Source: Shewanella corallii
GTDB taxonomy: Bacteria; Pseudomonadota; Gammaproteobacteria; Enterobacterales; Shewanellaceae
Length of the DNA stretch: 64,000 bases
Direction of reading: 5' to 3'
NCBI RefSeq assembly: GCF_023349125.1
Contig: NZ_JAKIKT010000002.1
Location: forward strand, 310,001 to 374,000
Made by a program: the position numbers and the translations under genes. Below are positions 52,200 through 62,161 of this stretch, piece by piece. Each line of letters starts with the position of its first letter. Position 1 is the stretch's first letter. The notes under the pieces were generated by a model. That model saw only the letters and a program-made list of their open reading frames with translations. It was not told the origin of the DNA and did no database searches.

Positions 52200-53006
52200 T
52201 TATCCGCGACTTCTGACCTCAGAGCGACGGGCAATATACCAGGCGATAAAGGCCAGCAGAGATACCGTCAGGATAATCAGAGTCGCCAGCGCGTTAATCT
52301 TGGGTGAGACTCCCATACGCACTGAGCTGAACACCACCATAGGTAAAGTGGTTGCCCCCGGGCCCGAGGTAAAGCTGGCGATCACCAGATCATCCAGCGA
52401 CAGGCTGAAAGATAAGAGCCATCCTGCCATCAGTGCCGGCGCTATCATGGGCACAGTGATCAGAAAAAAGGTCTTCAGCGGTGTCGCCCCCAGATCCATC
52501 GCCGCCTCTTCAATGGAGCGGTCAAGCTCCCGCAGGCGCGCAGACACCACCACAGCCACATAGGCGGCGCAGAAGGTTGAGTGCGCAATCCAGATGGTCA
52601 ACCTACCCCGCTCTGCCGGCCAGCCAAGGGTATCGGCCATATGCACAAACAGCAGCAGCAAAGACAAACCTGTGATCACCTCAGGCATGACCAAAGGCGC
52701 TGTCACCATGCTCGACAGTGAGGTCTTTAGCCATGAACGCTTGAAGCGAGTCATTACAAACGCCGCCATAGTGCCCAGCACAACTGCCATGGAAGCTGAG
52801 TAGAAGGCGATAGTTAAACTGGTCCAAACCGCATCCAGAATCTGTTCATCTTTGAGCAACTCGGCGTACCACTTGGCGGAGAAACCGCCCCACACAGTCA
52901 CCAACTTGGAGGCATTGAAGGAGTAAAACACCAGAATAAACAAAGGTGCATACAAAAATGCCAATCCCAGCCAAAGGGCGATGGAAGAAAAACCCGGCTT
53001 TCTCAT
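52200..53006 (-). CDS. potI: Polyamine ABC transporter permease (PotI/PotC type)
   Basis: A 268-residue inner-membrane permease with six helices, second of a heterodimeric pair. The ABC-coupling EAA loop is readable as SIEEAAMDLGATPLKTFFLITVPMIAP, of which EEAAMDLGATPLKTF is the ATPase contact. N-terminal LGLAFLYAPLFILVFYSFNAS matches PotC/PotI proteins. The start overlaps the upstream permease stop by 1 base, indicating translational coupling. With PotF, PotG and PotH homologues upstream it should import putrescine or a related polyamine. Confidence 0.9.
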   Translation of the reverse strand: MRKPGFSSIALWLGLAFLYAPLFILVFYSFNASKLVTVWGGFSAKWYAELLKDEQILDAVWTSLTIAFYSASMAVVLGTMAAFVMTRFKRSWLKTSLSSMVTAPLVMPEVITGLSLLLLFVHMADTLGWPAERGRLTIWIAHSTFCAAYVAVVVSARLRELDRSIEEAAMDLGATPLKTFFLITVPMIAPALMAGWLLSFSLSLDDLVIASFTSGPGATTLPMVVFSSVRMGVSPKINALATLIILTVSLLAFIAWYIARRSEVRSRG

Positions 53007-53935
53007 CAGTTCTTCTCCAGGGCGCGGCTCTGAGAGCGGTTAAACAACATGATCGGGATAAACAGCAGTACCAACATGACGATTGCCAATGCTGAAGCCA
53101 CAGGCCAGTCGCGGTTATTAAAGAACTCCTGCCACAGCACCTTACCTATCATCAAAGAATCAGGGCCGCCCAGCAGCTCAGGGATCACAAACTCCCCCAC
53201 AGCCGGAATAAACACCAGCATACAACCGGCAATCACCCCGCCTTTGGACAGAGGCAAAGTCACCTGCCAGAACGCCTGCCACTTACGCGCGCCAAGATCC
53301 GCAGCGGCTTCCAGCAACGAACCGTCCAGCTTGGACAGGGTCGAGTACAGGGGCAAAATCATAAATGGCAGATAGGCGTACACAATACCTATGTACACAG
53401 CCAGATTAGTGTTGAGTATATGCAAGGGCTCGTTAATTACTCCTGCCCAGAGCAGCACACTGTTAATGACCCCGTTGTTGGACAAGAGCCCCATCCAGGC
53501 ATAGATGCGGATGAGGAAAGAGGTCCAACTTGGCAACATCACCAGCATCAGCAGCAATGGCTGATGGCGTTTGGGCGCCTTGGCAATGGCGTAGGCCATA
53601 GGGTAGCCAATCAGCAAACAACCTGCAGTGGCGATGGCCGCCGTCTTCAGCGAGCTTAAATAAGCGCTGTAGTACAGTGGGTCATCGGCCAGCAGAATAT
53701 AGTTACCCAGGTTGATAAACACTTGCAGCAACTCATCGCCATAGCTGAATGTCGGCTCATAAGGCGGAATAGCCATGGCCGCCGTGGAGAAGCTGATCTT
53801 CAACACAATGGCAAAAGGCAGACTGAAAAACAGCAGCAACCACAGGAACGGGAAACCGATAATCAGGGTCCGGCCATTGAACCAGGCCAGCGAAATGCCG
53901 CCCTTACGGGAGAACCAGCGCTTCAGGGCCGTCAT
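53006..53935 (-). CDS. potH: Polyamine ABC transporter permease (PotH/PotB type)
   Basis: A 309-residue inner-membrane permease with six helices plus an extended N terminus. WLLLFFSLPFAIVLKISF forms the first helix, and the EAA loop reads SLLEAAADLGARKWQAFWQV. The long periplasmic loop after helix 1 (with YGDELLQVFINLGNY) is typical of the PotB/PotH subunit. Its start overlaps the ATPase stop by 4 bases. It pairs with the 268-residue permease to form the membrane channel. Confidence 0.9.
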   Translation of the reverse strand: MTALKRWFSRKGGISLAWFNGRTLIIGFPFLWLLLFFSLPFAIVLKISFSTAAMAIPPYEPTFSYGDELLQVFINLGNYILLADDPLYYSAYLSSLKTAAIATAGCLLIGYPMAYAIAKAPKRHQPLLLMLVMLPSWTSFLIRIYAWMGLLSNNGVINSVLLWAGVINEPLHILNTNLAVYIGIVYAYLPFMILPLYSTLSKLDGSLLEAAADLGARKWQAFWQVTLPLSKGGVIAGCMLVFIPAVGEFVIPELLGGPDSLMIGKVLWQEFFNNRDWPVASALAIVMLVLLFIPIMLFNRSQSRALEKN

Positions 53936-55059
53936 GTTCTCAGAACCACGCCACTGGTGGCCTCCCAGCTGATGTAGACACTGTCATCCCAGGTAGGATG
54001 ATCGGCTCCGCGCTCACGGTTGGTCATGGAGCACTGCACTATCTGGCCGTTTTCCAGCTTGATGTAGTACACAGAGATGCCGCCCAGATACGCGATATCG
54101 TGCACTGTACCGGCCGCCCAGTTGTATTCCTGCTCAGGCTTGTTGCGGCTGATAATGGTCTTTTCAGGTCGAACCGCCAGCCAGCAGTGTTTGTCTTCAA
54201 TATTGGTGGCAATGCCATGACCAATACAAAACTGCTGCGACAAAGTAGCCGACTGGATAATGGCGTGGTCCGCCTTATCTTCCACAATCTCACCTTCAAA
54301 CAGGTTCACTGAGCCGATAAATTCAGCCACCATGCGGCTGTTTGGCGCTTCATAGATATCCATTGGCGTGCCGGTCTGGATAACCCAGCCCTCGCTCATA
54401 ATGGACATGCGACCAGCCATGGTCATGGCTTCTTCCTGATCATGGGTCACCATGACACAGGTCACGCCCACGCGCTCAAGAATCTCCACCACTTCCAGTT
54501 GCATCTGGGTACGCAGCTTTTTATCCAGCGCGCCCATAGGCTCATCCAGCAGCAACAGCTTGGGACGCTTGGCCAGCGAGCGGGCCAGAGCCACACGCTG
54601 ACGCTGACCACCTGAGAGTTGATGGGGCTTGCGCTTGGCGTATTTCTCCATACGCACCAGCTTCAGCATCTCGGCCACACGCTCAGCAATTTCAGCCTTG
54701 GGCAGTTTGTCCTGTTTCAGGCCAAAGGCGATATTCTGCTCCACCGTCATATGGGGGAACAACGCATAGGACTGGAACATCATATTGATGGGACGCTCGT
54801 ATGGCGGCAGATCGGTAATGTCCTGGCCATCGAGGAAGATGCGACCTTCACTGGGGATCTCAAAGCCCGCCAGCATACGCAGCAATGTGGTTTTGCCCGA
54901 ACCTGAGCCTCCCAGCAGGGCAAAAATCTCGCCGCGCTCAATGGTCAATGACACTTCATCAACGGCACGAACATCATCAAAAATCTTACTGACACGCTCA
55001 ATCCTGAGCAGCACATCACGGGTGTTAGAGTGGTTGCCGTTTGCAACAGTTGAACTCAT
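53932..55059 (-). CDS. potG: Polyamine ABC transporter ATPase (PotG/PotA type)
   Basis: A 375-residue cytoplasmic ATPase. The ATG at 55059 has a GGAGA site; the longer ORF start is not needed. Walker A is GGSGSGKTT, the ABC signature is LSGGQRQRVALARSL, and Walker B is LLLLDEPMGALD, all intact. A C-terminal TOBE-type regulatory region of about 100 residues (LAVRPEKTII, then VHDIAYLGGISVYYIKL) is typical of PotA/PotG. It follows the binding-protein gene by 149 bp containing two stable hairpins. Confidence 0.92.
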   Translation of the reverse strand: MSSTVANGNHSNTRDVLLRIERVSKIFDDVRAVDEVSLTIERGEIFALLGGSGSGKTTLLRMLAGFEIPSEGRIFLDGQDITDLPPYERPINMMFQSYALFPHMTVEQNIAFGLKQDKLPKAEIAERVAEMLKLVRMEKYAKRKPHQLSGGQRQRVALARSLAKRPKLLLLDEPMGALDKKLRTQMQLEVVEILERVGVTCVMVTHDQEEAMTMAGRMSIMSEGWVIQTGTPMDIYEAPNSRMVAEFIGSVNLFEGEIVEDKADHAIIQSATLSQQFCIGHGIATNIEDKHCWLAVRPEKTIISRNKPEQEYNWAAGTVHDIAYLGGISVYYIKLENGQIVQCSMTNRERGADHPTWDDSVYISWEATSGVVLRT

Positions 55060-55125
55060 AGAAATCTCCAACCCAATAAAAGCCAACGCCAGAGGCACTA
55101 CTGAGGAGTGCTCCGGCGCTTATCA

Positions 55126-55193
55126 GAAGCCTTCAACAAAGGTATCAGTGAAGGCTTCCCGAGTGTGTTACCCGCGCAGGCTGAGCTGCGCGG
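55126..55193 (-). promoter_or_regulatory. Two intercistronic hairpins between binding-protein and ATPase genes
   Basis: GAAGCCTTC / GAAGGCTTC (55126-55158) and CCGCGCAG / CTGCGCGG (55172-55193). Neither has a T run, so they are more likely to protect the upstream mRNA and allow excess binding protein than to terminate fully. Confidence 0.55.
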
Positions 55194-55208
55194 ATATGAC
55201 AGTGGTGA

Positions 55209-56345
<1,137 letters not shown>

Positions 56346-56524
56346 TCATTTGGGACGGTAAATAAATTGGCGGCGTAATGTATCATGCCTCGGGAAAAAG
56401 TCAGCCGCAACGAACCAAAAAAACCGTAAAAATACGGGACTTTTTTCTCAATCCGCTGACCAGTCGAAAATTTTATATTAGCTGAAGGAGTTAAACCCTT
56501 TTGCGGGCCGCACAAACACAAAAA

Positions 56525-56550
56525 AAACAGGCACCGGGTGGTGCCTGTTT
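56525..56550 (-). terminator. Terminator of the 73-codon gene
   Basis: AAACAGGCACC / GGTGCCTGTTT with a 4-nt loop, followed on the minus strand by a T run; 29 bases after the stop codon at 56579. Confidence 0.88.
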
Positions 56551-56578
56551 GTGCGTATATGAAGGGGATATTGAGCAG

Positions 56579-56800
56579 TTATGTTCGCCCGGACTTGCGT
56601 CTGTCTATAGCCGGCGCCTTACCGGTTTGCTTTAAGCTTTGGCGTATCTCCTGCCAATGGTCGCAGATATTTGTCATTTGCTCTGCCCTTTCGGGAAAGC
56701 GCTGTTTCAGGCTTTGGAGTATCTCTATCTGGCGCTCACATAACTCGCCCCAGCGGTCGGCGTTAGCAACTCCAGCCTCAGATATAAGCGTCGCATTCAT
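56579..56800 (-). CDS. Small cytoplasmic protein of unknown function
   Basis: A 73-residue hydrophilic, helical protein (ERQIEILQSLKQRFPERAEQ, ICDHWQEIRQSLKQ). It has two Cys residues and a basic tail DRRKSGRT. An AGGA-type site precedes the ATG and a strong terminator follows, so the gene is probably real. I do not recognise the family. It lies between the polyamine operon and a group of small membrane-protein genes. Confidence 0.6.
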   Translation of the reverse strand: MNATLISEAGVANADRWGELCERQIEILQSLKQRFPERAEQMTNICDHWQEIRQSLKQTGKAPAIDRRKSGRT

Positions 56801-56918
56801 GTCCTAACATCCTGTTAAGTTGATCATCCTTGTACTTAAAAGTTTATGTTAGAGTCGAAGCATTGCAATTTTTGTGTGTTGCAAAATACTTCAGTCAGAC
56901 TGTTCAAGGAGGCTATAC

Positions 56919-57263
56919 ATGACTGATACCTTGCTGAAAGTGTTATTTTTAGCGGTTGCTGTATTCCTGATTTATAAGCTGATTTTCGCCCGCAAGTCAG
57001 GCCTGACCTTGATGGAAATGCACTTTAAAGATGGTCGCATGATCAAGCACAAAGGTAAGATCCAGGATAAGTTTGAACGCGAAATGCGTGCCCTCGCGAA
57101 GAAGGAAAAACTAACCTGTGTGGTTCGCGCCGAACGCAGCGGCAATGTTCGCCTGCATGTATCAGCAAATGTGGGCGACAACCTGACCCAGCAGATCCGC
57201 AATCTGTTCCCTTTCGAGTACTACGAAAAAGTCACTGTCGATAACAGTAAGAAAGTCGGCTGA
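56919..57263 (+). CDS. DUF3634-like small membrane protein
   Basis: A 114-residue protein with one N-terminal membrane helix (VLFLAVAVFLIYKLIF) and a basic cytoplasmic domain (MHFKDGRMIKHKGKI, EREMRALAKKEKLTCVVRAE). The pattern 'FxxGxxxxxKGxxxxxF' after the helix matches what I recall of DUF3634 proteins of Shewanella and vibrios. The ATG at 56919 has a perfect AAGGAGG site; an upstream extension of the frame is not supported. Function is unknown. A hairpin (CCCGTCAC / GTGACGGG) follows the stop. Confidence 0.7.
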   Translation: MTDTLLKVLFLAVAVFLIYKLIFARKSGLTLMEMHFKDGRMIKHKGKIQDKFEREMRALAKKEKLTCVVRAERSGNVRLHVSANVGDNLTQQIRNLFPFEYYEKVTVDNSKKVG

Positions 57264-57322
57264 GGCTCATCTGCCGCCCGTCACGCCTTCATTAAAGTGA
57301 CGGGTTCACAGGAGCTTAATCC

Positions 57323-57748
57323 ATGGAAACATTGACCATTACCGAAATATTTAACATGTTTCAAAGCCAGTACAGTCAAGTCGACAAGCTCTGGAACTAT
57401 TTCGGTGTCGTCAGTCTGGCGGTAGCTGGCTTTACCATAGGCAACGATAAAGCCAGCAGCAGTCTGAAAGAGCCCTTCTTTATCATTGTCGGTTACCTGG
57501 CGTTCTGCCTCGGTAACTATCATGCCTTACTGGAAGGTCATACCTTTTTGTATGCGCTGGCCGAAAAATACAATTCCATGACTGTCAATGGAGAACTGCC
57601 ACATTTGCAACTCTCTACACCGGCAGAAATCTCTCGATTCTATTGTATAGTGGTCGCCACTTTTTCAACTGCGGTTGCAGTAGTCTCCTTTTCAAGGCTG
57701 AAGCAAGCCAGAGCACAAACAAGCCAAGAGCAAACGCCATCAGAGTAA
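57323..57748 (+). CDS. Small membrane protein of unknown function
   Basis: A 141-residue protein with three hydrophobic segments (FGVVSLAVAGFTIG, FIIVGYLAFCLGNYHALL, FYCIVVATFSTAVAVVSF) and short polar ends. The ATG follows an AGGAG site. I do not recognise a named family; the layout is that of a small accessory membrane protein. It is 59 bases downstream of the DUF3634-like gene and may be cotranscribed with it and with the next gene. Confidence 0.65.
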   Translation: METLTITEIFNMFQSQYSQVDKLWNYFGVVSLAVAGFTIGNDKASSSLKEPFFIIVGYLAFCLGNYHALLEGHTFLYALAEKYNSMTVNGELPHLQLSTPAEISRFYCIVVATFSTAVAVVSFSRLKQARAQTSQEQTPSE

Positions 57749-57815
57749 TTGACCTGTTACATCATTACGTTGTTCAATCACTCATATTTTAAAGCCGGAA
57801 TAAGTGCCTTACCCC

Positions 57816-58145
57816 ATGACCAAAGAGATGAAAGCCTTGCTGTTAAATACCTTTGTTTGCCCAGGAGGGGGACATCTGGCTCTCAACAGAAAAATCATGG
57901 GCTGGGCGATACTGGCAATCACAGCAGTGAGCCTGGCGCTGTTAATGACAGATATCATGGCAGTATCGCAGCAAGTTGCAGACGATATATTGGCAGGTAA
58001 AGTGCCGCTGGATCTCACAGCTCTGGCGACAGAGGTTCACCAAAGAACAATGGCAATGGATCTGGGATATGCTTTCTGGCTGCTGGTCGCGGCCTGGGCC
58101 GTGGGGGTGTTGGACAGTATTCGACTAATTGTCAGCGCCAAATGA
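57816..58145 (+). CDS. Small membrane protein of unknown function
   Basis: A 109-residue protein with the opening KALLLNTFVCPGGGHLALNRK, a pattern shared by many short two-helix membrane proteins (AL..FV.PG.GH....R). Two membrane helices follow (WAILAITAVSLALLMTD and AFWLLVAAWAVGVLDSIRL). An in-frame GTG at 57804 with a GGA site is an alternative start. The reading frame ends 37 bases from the convergent UspB-like gene. Function unknown. Confidence 0.6.
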   Translation: MTKEMKALLLNTFVCPGGGHLALNRKIMGWAILAITAVSLALLMTDIMAVSQQVADDILAGKVPLDLTALATEVHQRTMAMDLGYAFWLLVAAWAVGVLDSIRLIVSAK

Positions 58146-58182
58146 ACTTGCTTCGTCCGCCTGAAAAAGGCGCTTAAGCGTA

Positions 58183-58491
58183 TCAAAGCGCCAGTTTAAA
58201 GTAGCTAATACTGCACACCAGCATAAGGACCACATAGCTGAGGAATTGAATGCCGGTTAGCCTGTGTCTGGCCGACATACGCTGAACCTGCTCGTGGCGA
58301 CTGGACTGCAGCAGTTTGGCGTTTTTACTGGACAGAAACACCAATGGCATTTGGTACATCCGAGGGCGCCCCAACTTCTCCCATATCTCAGGTTCATAGT
58401 GCCTGACCACCTGCCAATAACGGTATTCAGTTAAGCTGGCCCGCACCATCAATACCAGCCAAATCAAACCAAAAATCGCCGCCAATATCAT
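58183..58491 (-). CDS. UspB-like small membrane protein
   Basis: A 102-residue protein with an N-terminal membrane helix (LAAIFGLIWLVLMV), a cytoplasmic segment (HYEPEIWEKLGRPRMYQ ... SSRHEQVQRMSARHR) and a C-terminal helix (FLSYVVLMLVCSISYF). This order, and the P-x-[IL]-[WY]-x-x-LG motif after helix 1, resemble UspB and its marine relatives, stress-linked membrane proteins. A GAGGA site precedes the ATG. A frameshifted paralogue lies immediately upstream on the same strand (58650-58984). Confidence 0.6.
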   Translation of the reverse strand: MILAAIFGLIWLVLMVRASLTEYRYWQVVRHYEPEIWEKLGRPRMYQMPLVFLSSKNAKLLQSSRHEQVQRMSARHRLTGIQFLSYVVLMLVCSISYFKLAL

Positions 58492-58649
58492 CCCTGTGTG
58501 TCCTCAATATCCGTTGTTTAGCTATTGAGTATAGGGCAGACATTCTAGATCTGAGAAATTGGCAAGATGGGAAAACAGCAGAAAATCGGCGACCGCAGTC
58601 TTGTCCTCTGAGGTAAAAAATGTCAAGCCAAGCTGGCGCAAAGCTGCAG

Positions 58650-58984
58650 TCATGCATAGACAACCCAAATAGGTAGAAAAAATGTTAATACGAACAATAT
58701 ACTGCCGGTCAAAAAGAGCATCCAACATCGATCGCCATATTTATTCAATGTTTTATCACCAGCCTCTAAGTACTTTCTTGATAGCAAAAAGCTTATGAAA
58801 CGCAATGAGTTAGAAATAGTGTTGTTTCGAAAAAACTGATTCGGCCAAGTTCTACATATAACTCATCATGCTTTTCTGAAAGTACGCTGATCATCTCAAG
58901 AAAACACCATATATATGCCAGGGTTATCGGCGCCATGAAGTAGCACAGTATCATCCAGACTGACTGCCAATTTTCTAAGGTCAT
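58650..58984 (-). pseudogene. UspB-like gene with a single frameshift at a T6 run
   Basis: From the ATG at 58984 (GGGAG site) the frame reads MTLENWQSVWMILCYF, FLEMISVLSEKHDELYVEL, GRISFF, then runs to an early stop. Shifting back one base at the run of six T at about 58828-58833 restores a convincing continuation, NNTISNSLRFISFLLSRKYL and a second membrane helix (WMLFLTGSILFVLTFF), to a stop at 58650-58652. The joined product is about 111 residues, the length of UspB. A pseudogene, a sequencing error in the homopolymer, or slippage are all possible. Confidence 0.65.
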
Positions 58985-59255
58985 CACTATCACTCCCTGA
59001 CTAAAAACGCTGCTATCGCTTTGAGTTTACCTAACAAGCAAGCAGGCTAATGTCAGAGTGCCAGAGCAAGTAGTTTAAGATCTATAACCATTATGTACTG
59101 ATATCAATCAAACAAACGCTTTGGGTCCTTGCGACTGATTCTCCCCAAATCCTACAAGATCAACAGGTATAGGAGTAAGAACTTATTGTCCGGCAGTATC
59201 TGAATCATCGACAGCCCGGATTCAAGTGACTTCAGATTTGATTAGTGTGAATAAG

Positions 59256-59789
59256 TTATTGCACCTTCTCAATCACCAGCGTTACCTGTGCAACCGTGAT
59301 ACCGAATTTAATAATATCGCTGCGATTGATAATGGTGTTGTCGTTGACCAAAAACATCCAGTCATCGAAGGTGACTTCATACTCACTGCCGTCGACGGGA
59401 AGAATCATGTCGTACTTCCATCTCAGTGCACTGCCAACGGCCTCGCCCTCAGCCTGCCCCAAAATATCTCCCGCCGTGCCTGTGTATTTGCCGTTCCCCA
59501 GTGATTCGATAACCCAGATGCGTTTCTGGATTTCACCATCGTCATATACAAAATCTTCATCCAGAGTCAGTTGGTTACCCTGCCATGTGGCGTCCATGGT
59601 GACGTTGAATTTACGTACCACCTTGCCAGAGAAATCCTGCACTACACCGGCTGCTGTTAATTTGCCCTGGAAAAACTCCTCCAGCACCAGTTTGGGTTCA
59701 CTGCCACGATACTCCTGAATGTCGACGCTACCGCATCCGAACAGGCTTACAGCCAGCACTATTGCCCCAATCACCTTCAGCAGTCGCAT
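59256..59789 (-). CDS. DUF3833 lipoprotein
   Basis: A 177-residue lipoprotein (lipobox SLFGC, Cys at about residue 19) of the DUF3833 family, beta-rich and lipocalin-like in outline. Family segments are LEEFFQGKLTAAGVVQDFSG near the mature start and DDGEIQKRIWVIE. Its ATG lies within the last codons of the chalcone-isomerase-like gene, 13 bases of overlap, with a GGGAGA site, so translation is coupled. It is the last gene of the lipid-modification operon. Role unknown; homologues travel with the CFA-synthase/DUF1365 genes, so a link to membrane lipid change is inferred. Confidence 0.82.
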   Translation of the reverse strand: MRLLKVIGAIVLAVSLFGCGSVDIQEYRGSEPKLVLEEFFQGKLTAAGVVQDFSGKVVRKFNVTMDATWQGNQLTLDEDFVYDDGEIQKRIWVIESLGNGKYTGTAGDILGQAEGEAVGSALRWKYDMILPVDGSEYEVTFDDWMFLVNDNTIINRSDIIKFGITVAQVTLVIEKVQ

Positions 59790-60388
59790 GATTTATCTCC
59801 CATTAGCTGTGCCCTTAAATCCGGACGACTGGTATTCTCCGATAGCCATATAGCCAAAAAAGCCTGGGCAAAACCCGGAGATGACACATTGCCCAGCAGC
59901 TCACCGTTAAAGTAAAAATTACCGGAGTCTGCCGACAGACATTCAAACGCCAAACGCTCACCGTCGGTAACATCTGGCCAGAGCCCCAACAGCTCTTGTT
60001 GCCACACCAGAATTTGCTGCTCACTGAAATTAAGATGCTGCCACTGCTCAACCGTGGCATTTACCAGGTCGTCGGCCTCAATATCTCTTTGATACCGAAT
60101 ATCCAACTTCAATGGATAGTCGCCCTGACGGTATTCACCTGTGGGCGTCAGTAAACTGGCCTGATAAAGGTTGAACCAAAGCACGCTCATCTCACCCCGG
60201 CCCACTTCCAGCCAGCTGAGCGTTGAAGGGCTTCCCTCGCCATCCCGGTCAGGCTGGAATTGCGTTGATATTGGCTTACCCGGCCCCCACTCTTCGGAGA
60301 CAATAGTCACTATATTGACCGCGTATACATTGCAGGACAGCAGCAGTGCGAGCACCAGGCCTGTGCCATTAAGCGTGGTTTTCATCAT
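59777..60388 (-). CDS. Chalcone-isomerase-like exported protein
   Basis: A 203-residue periplasmic protein with a signal peptide (LVLALLLSCNVYA) and a chalcone-isomerase-like fold: LEVGRGEMSVLWFNLYQASLL and DIEADDLVNATVEQW are the recognisable family segments. Bacterial members of this group are not flavonoid enzymes and may bind fatty acids. Its ATG overlaps the DUF2878 stop by 4 bases. It lies between membrane and lipoprotein genes in the operon, consistent with a periplasmic lipid-binding step, but this is inference. Confidence 0.78.
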   Translation of the reverse strand: MMKTTLNGTGLVLALLLSCNVYAVNIVTIVSEEWGPGKPISTQFQPDRDGEGSPSTLSWLEVGRGEMSVLWFNLYQASLLTPTGEYRQGDYPLKLDIRYQRDIEADDLVNATVEQWQHLNFSEQQILVWQQELLGLWPDVTDGERLAFECLSADSGNFYFNGELLGNVSSPGFAQAFLAIWLSENTSRPDLRAQLMGDKSCDC

Positions 60389-60915
60389 CTTTCCTCCAAT
60401 TTAGGAGCCAGTTCGGGCCATATCGCACCCTTGGCGAGTACGACTCCCAGTGGCATCACTATCAGCCAGATCCCCCCCAATACAGCAGCAGTCAGCCAAT
60501 CTCCCATAGGCAGAAGCACAGCATCGAAACGGGCTCCTGCAAGGTAGCTGACAGGGCCAAATATGGCCCCCAGCAGTGCAGCCAACCAAAGCGGTGACAG
60601 CTTTAAAAATCCCAGGGAAGCATTGAGAGTTAAGCAAAAATGGCACCAGAGTAATGCCAGCCAAATGGGTAAACTTGAAAACTCGAAAACACCCAGCCAG
60701 GTAAGCAGGCTATCAATTAGCCCCCCCAAGGTTCCGAGCATCAGCATAAGTCGCAAATCCTGCAATCGGTTGGGGGTCAAAGCAAAATGCACAACCAGCA
60801 AAGCCAGGCTCAGCAGTATCGCGTTATTGCCGTACAGCACGCCTGTCCACCACACCGCCTGGAAGCTCAGCGCGTTGATAACTACAAACAATCTGCTCGG
60901 CGGCTTTACAGGCAT
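60385..60915 (-). CDS. DUF2878 membrane protein
   Basis: A 176-residue inner-membrane protein with five or six helices and short loops, of the DUF2878 family. Typical segments are QAVWWTGVLYGNNAILLSLA and LGTLGGLIDSLLTWLGVFEF. The start lies 1 base after the CFA-synthase stop with a GGGAGG site inside that gene. Function is unknown; its position suggests a membrane component of the same lipid pathway. Confidence 0.82.
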   Translation of the reverse strand: MPVKPPSRLFVVINALSFQAVWWTGVLYGNNAILLSLALLVVHFALTPNRLQDLRLMLMLGTLGGLIDSLLTWLGVFEFSSLPIWLALLWCHFCLTLNASLGFLKLSPLWLAALLGAIFGPVSYLAGARFDAVLLPMGDWLTAAVLGGIWLIVMPLGVVLAKGAIWPELAPKLEER

Positions 60916-60916
60916 C

Positions 60917-62161
60917 TCATGCCTCCCGATAGCCGGGCTTTACCGCCACAAAGTGCACAGTGCTGGTCGAGCGCTCCAGAAAGCCACCTTCGCAGTAACA
61001 CAGGTAAAATCGCCACATACGAATAAAGTCTTCGCCGTAGCCAAGTTCACGGATTTCAGGCAGAGCCCTCTCAAAGTTCTCCCGCCAGTGCAGCAGGGTT
61101 TTGGCATAGTCAGCCCCAATATCGTCGAGTGACCAGAGCACCATGTCGGATTTCCCACTCAACTGGCGGGTCATCTCACTGACAGATGGCAGGCAACCGC
61201 CGGGGAAAATATACTTCTGAATAAAGTCGACCCCTTTGCGATAACTGTCATAGCGCTGATCTGCAATGGTTATTGCCTGCAACAGCATACGGCCATCACT
61301 CTTGAGCAAACTGCTGAGTTTGGCGAAGAATCCGGGCAGGTATTCGTGGCCCACAGCTTCAATCATCTCGATGGAGACCAGCCTGTCATAGCTTCCCTCC
61401 AATAGACGGTAATCCTGCTTAAGCAGAGTAATACTGTCGCTTAGGCCCTCCGCCTCAACCCGTGCTTTTGCATATTCATACTGGGCATCGGAAATAGTGG
61501 TGGTGGTGACCTTAACGCCGAAGTGCTTTGCGGCATAAATTGCCAGTGCCCCCCAGCCTGTACCGATTTCCAACAGAGTCTGACCCGGTTGCAGATCAAG
61601 GCGCTCACAAATCGTCTGCATTTTGTGTATCTGTGCCTGTGCCAGTGTCGCCTGCTCATCCGGATAAATAGCACTTGAGTACAGCATCTCTTTATCGAGA
61701 AACTGCTGATACATGGCGTTTCCAAGGTCATAGTGGGCCAAAATATTGCGTTTCGAACCTTCAGCAGTATTGCGGTTAAACAGGTGTCCCAGGCGATTAA
61801 AAGGACGTGTGAGCCAACCGAACCTGGCTTCTATGGTATCCAGCAAAGGCAGGTTGGCCGCGAACAATCTCACCACGGCGGTCACATCATCACTGTCCCA
61901 GTGGCCCTGGATGTAAGCCTCTGCGGCGCCAATTGAGCCGCTGAACAATACCTGACGATAAAATCCCGGGTGTCTCACCAGAATATTGGCTTGCCAATCA
62001 CTCTGCGGGTTGCCAAAGGCCATAGACTCTTTGGGCTCAAATGCCTCTTCAATCTGCAGATGCCCACGGGACAAGCCCGCCAGCGCACTCAGCAACAATC
62101 GTCTGGCCAGAGCATCCATCCATGACACACTTTTATCAGCTTGATTCACTGTTGTTTCCAT
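60917..62161 (-). CDS. Cyclopropane-fatty-acid synthase family methyltransferase
   Basis: A 414-residue SAM-dependent enzyme that adds a methylene or methyl group to unsaturated acyl chains of phospholipids. The SAM site reads LLEIGTGWGALAIYAA, followed by ISDAQYEYAKAR and DRLVSIEMIEAVG, then FIQKYIFPGGCLPS, all family signatures; the C-terminal YCEGGF and HFVAVKP are also typical. It overlaps the DUF1365 stop (TAATG) and has an AAGGA site. In this gene neighbourhood, with an FAD oxidoreductase and DUF1365 rather than alone, homologues make methylated or furan-type fatty acids in some bacteria, so I do not assign cfa specifically. Confidence 0.9.
   Translation of the reverse strand: METTVNQADKSVSWMDALARRLLLSALAGLSRGHLQIEEAFEPKESMAFGNPQSDWQANILVRHPGFYRQVLFSGSIGAAEAYIQGHWDSDDVTAVVRLFAANLPLLDTIEARFGWLTRPFNRLGHLFNRNTAEGSKRNILAHYDLGNAMYQQFLDKEMLYSSAIYPDEQATLAQAQIHKMQTICERLDLQPGQTLLEIGTGWGALAIYAAKHFGVKVTTTTISDAQYEYAKARVEAEGLSDSITLLKQDYRLLEGSYDRLVSIEMIEAVGHEYLPGFFAKLSSLLKSDGRMLLQAITIADQRYDSYRKGVDFIQKYIFPGGCLPSVSEMTRQLSGKSDMVLWSLDDIGADYAKTLLHWRENFERALPEIRELGYGEDFIRMWRFYLCYCEGGFLERSTSTVHFVAVKPGYREA

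Noticed and set aside
56424..56437. CCGTA / TACGG hairpin with flanking T runs upstream of potF
   Set aside because: The stem is only 5 bp; it is too weak to call as an attenuator of the polyamine operon.
56692..56705. AAAGCGCTGTTTC, resembling the LacI operator
   Set aside because: It lies within a coding sequence, lacks the full palindrome, and has no glucan gene nearby.
58522..58728. 68-codon ORF on the minus strand
   Set aside because: It overlaps the second half of the frameshifted UspB-like gene in another frame; the corrected UspB frame explains the region better.
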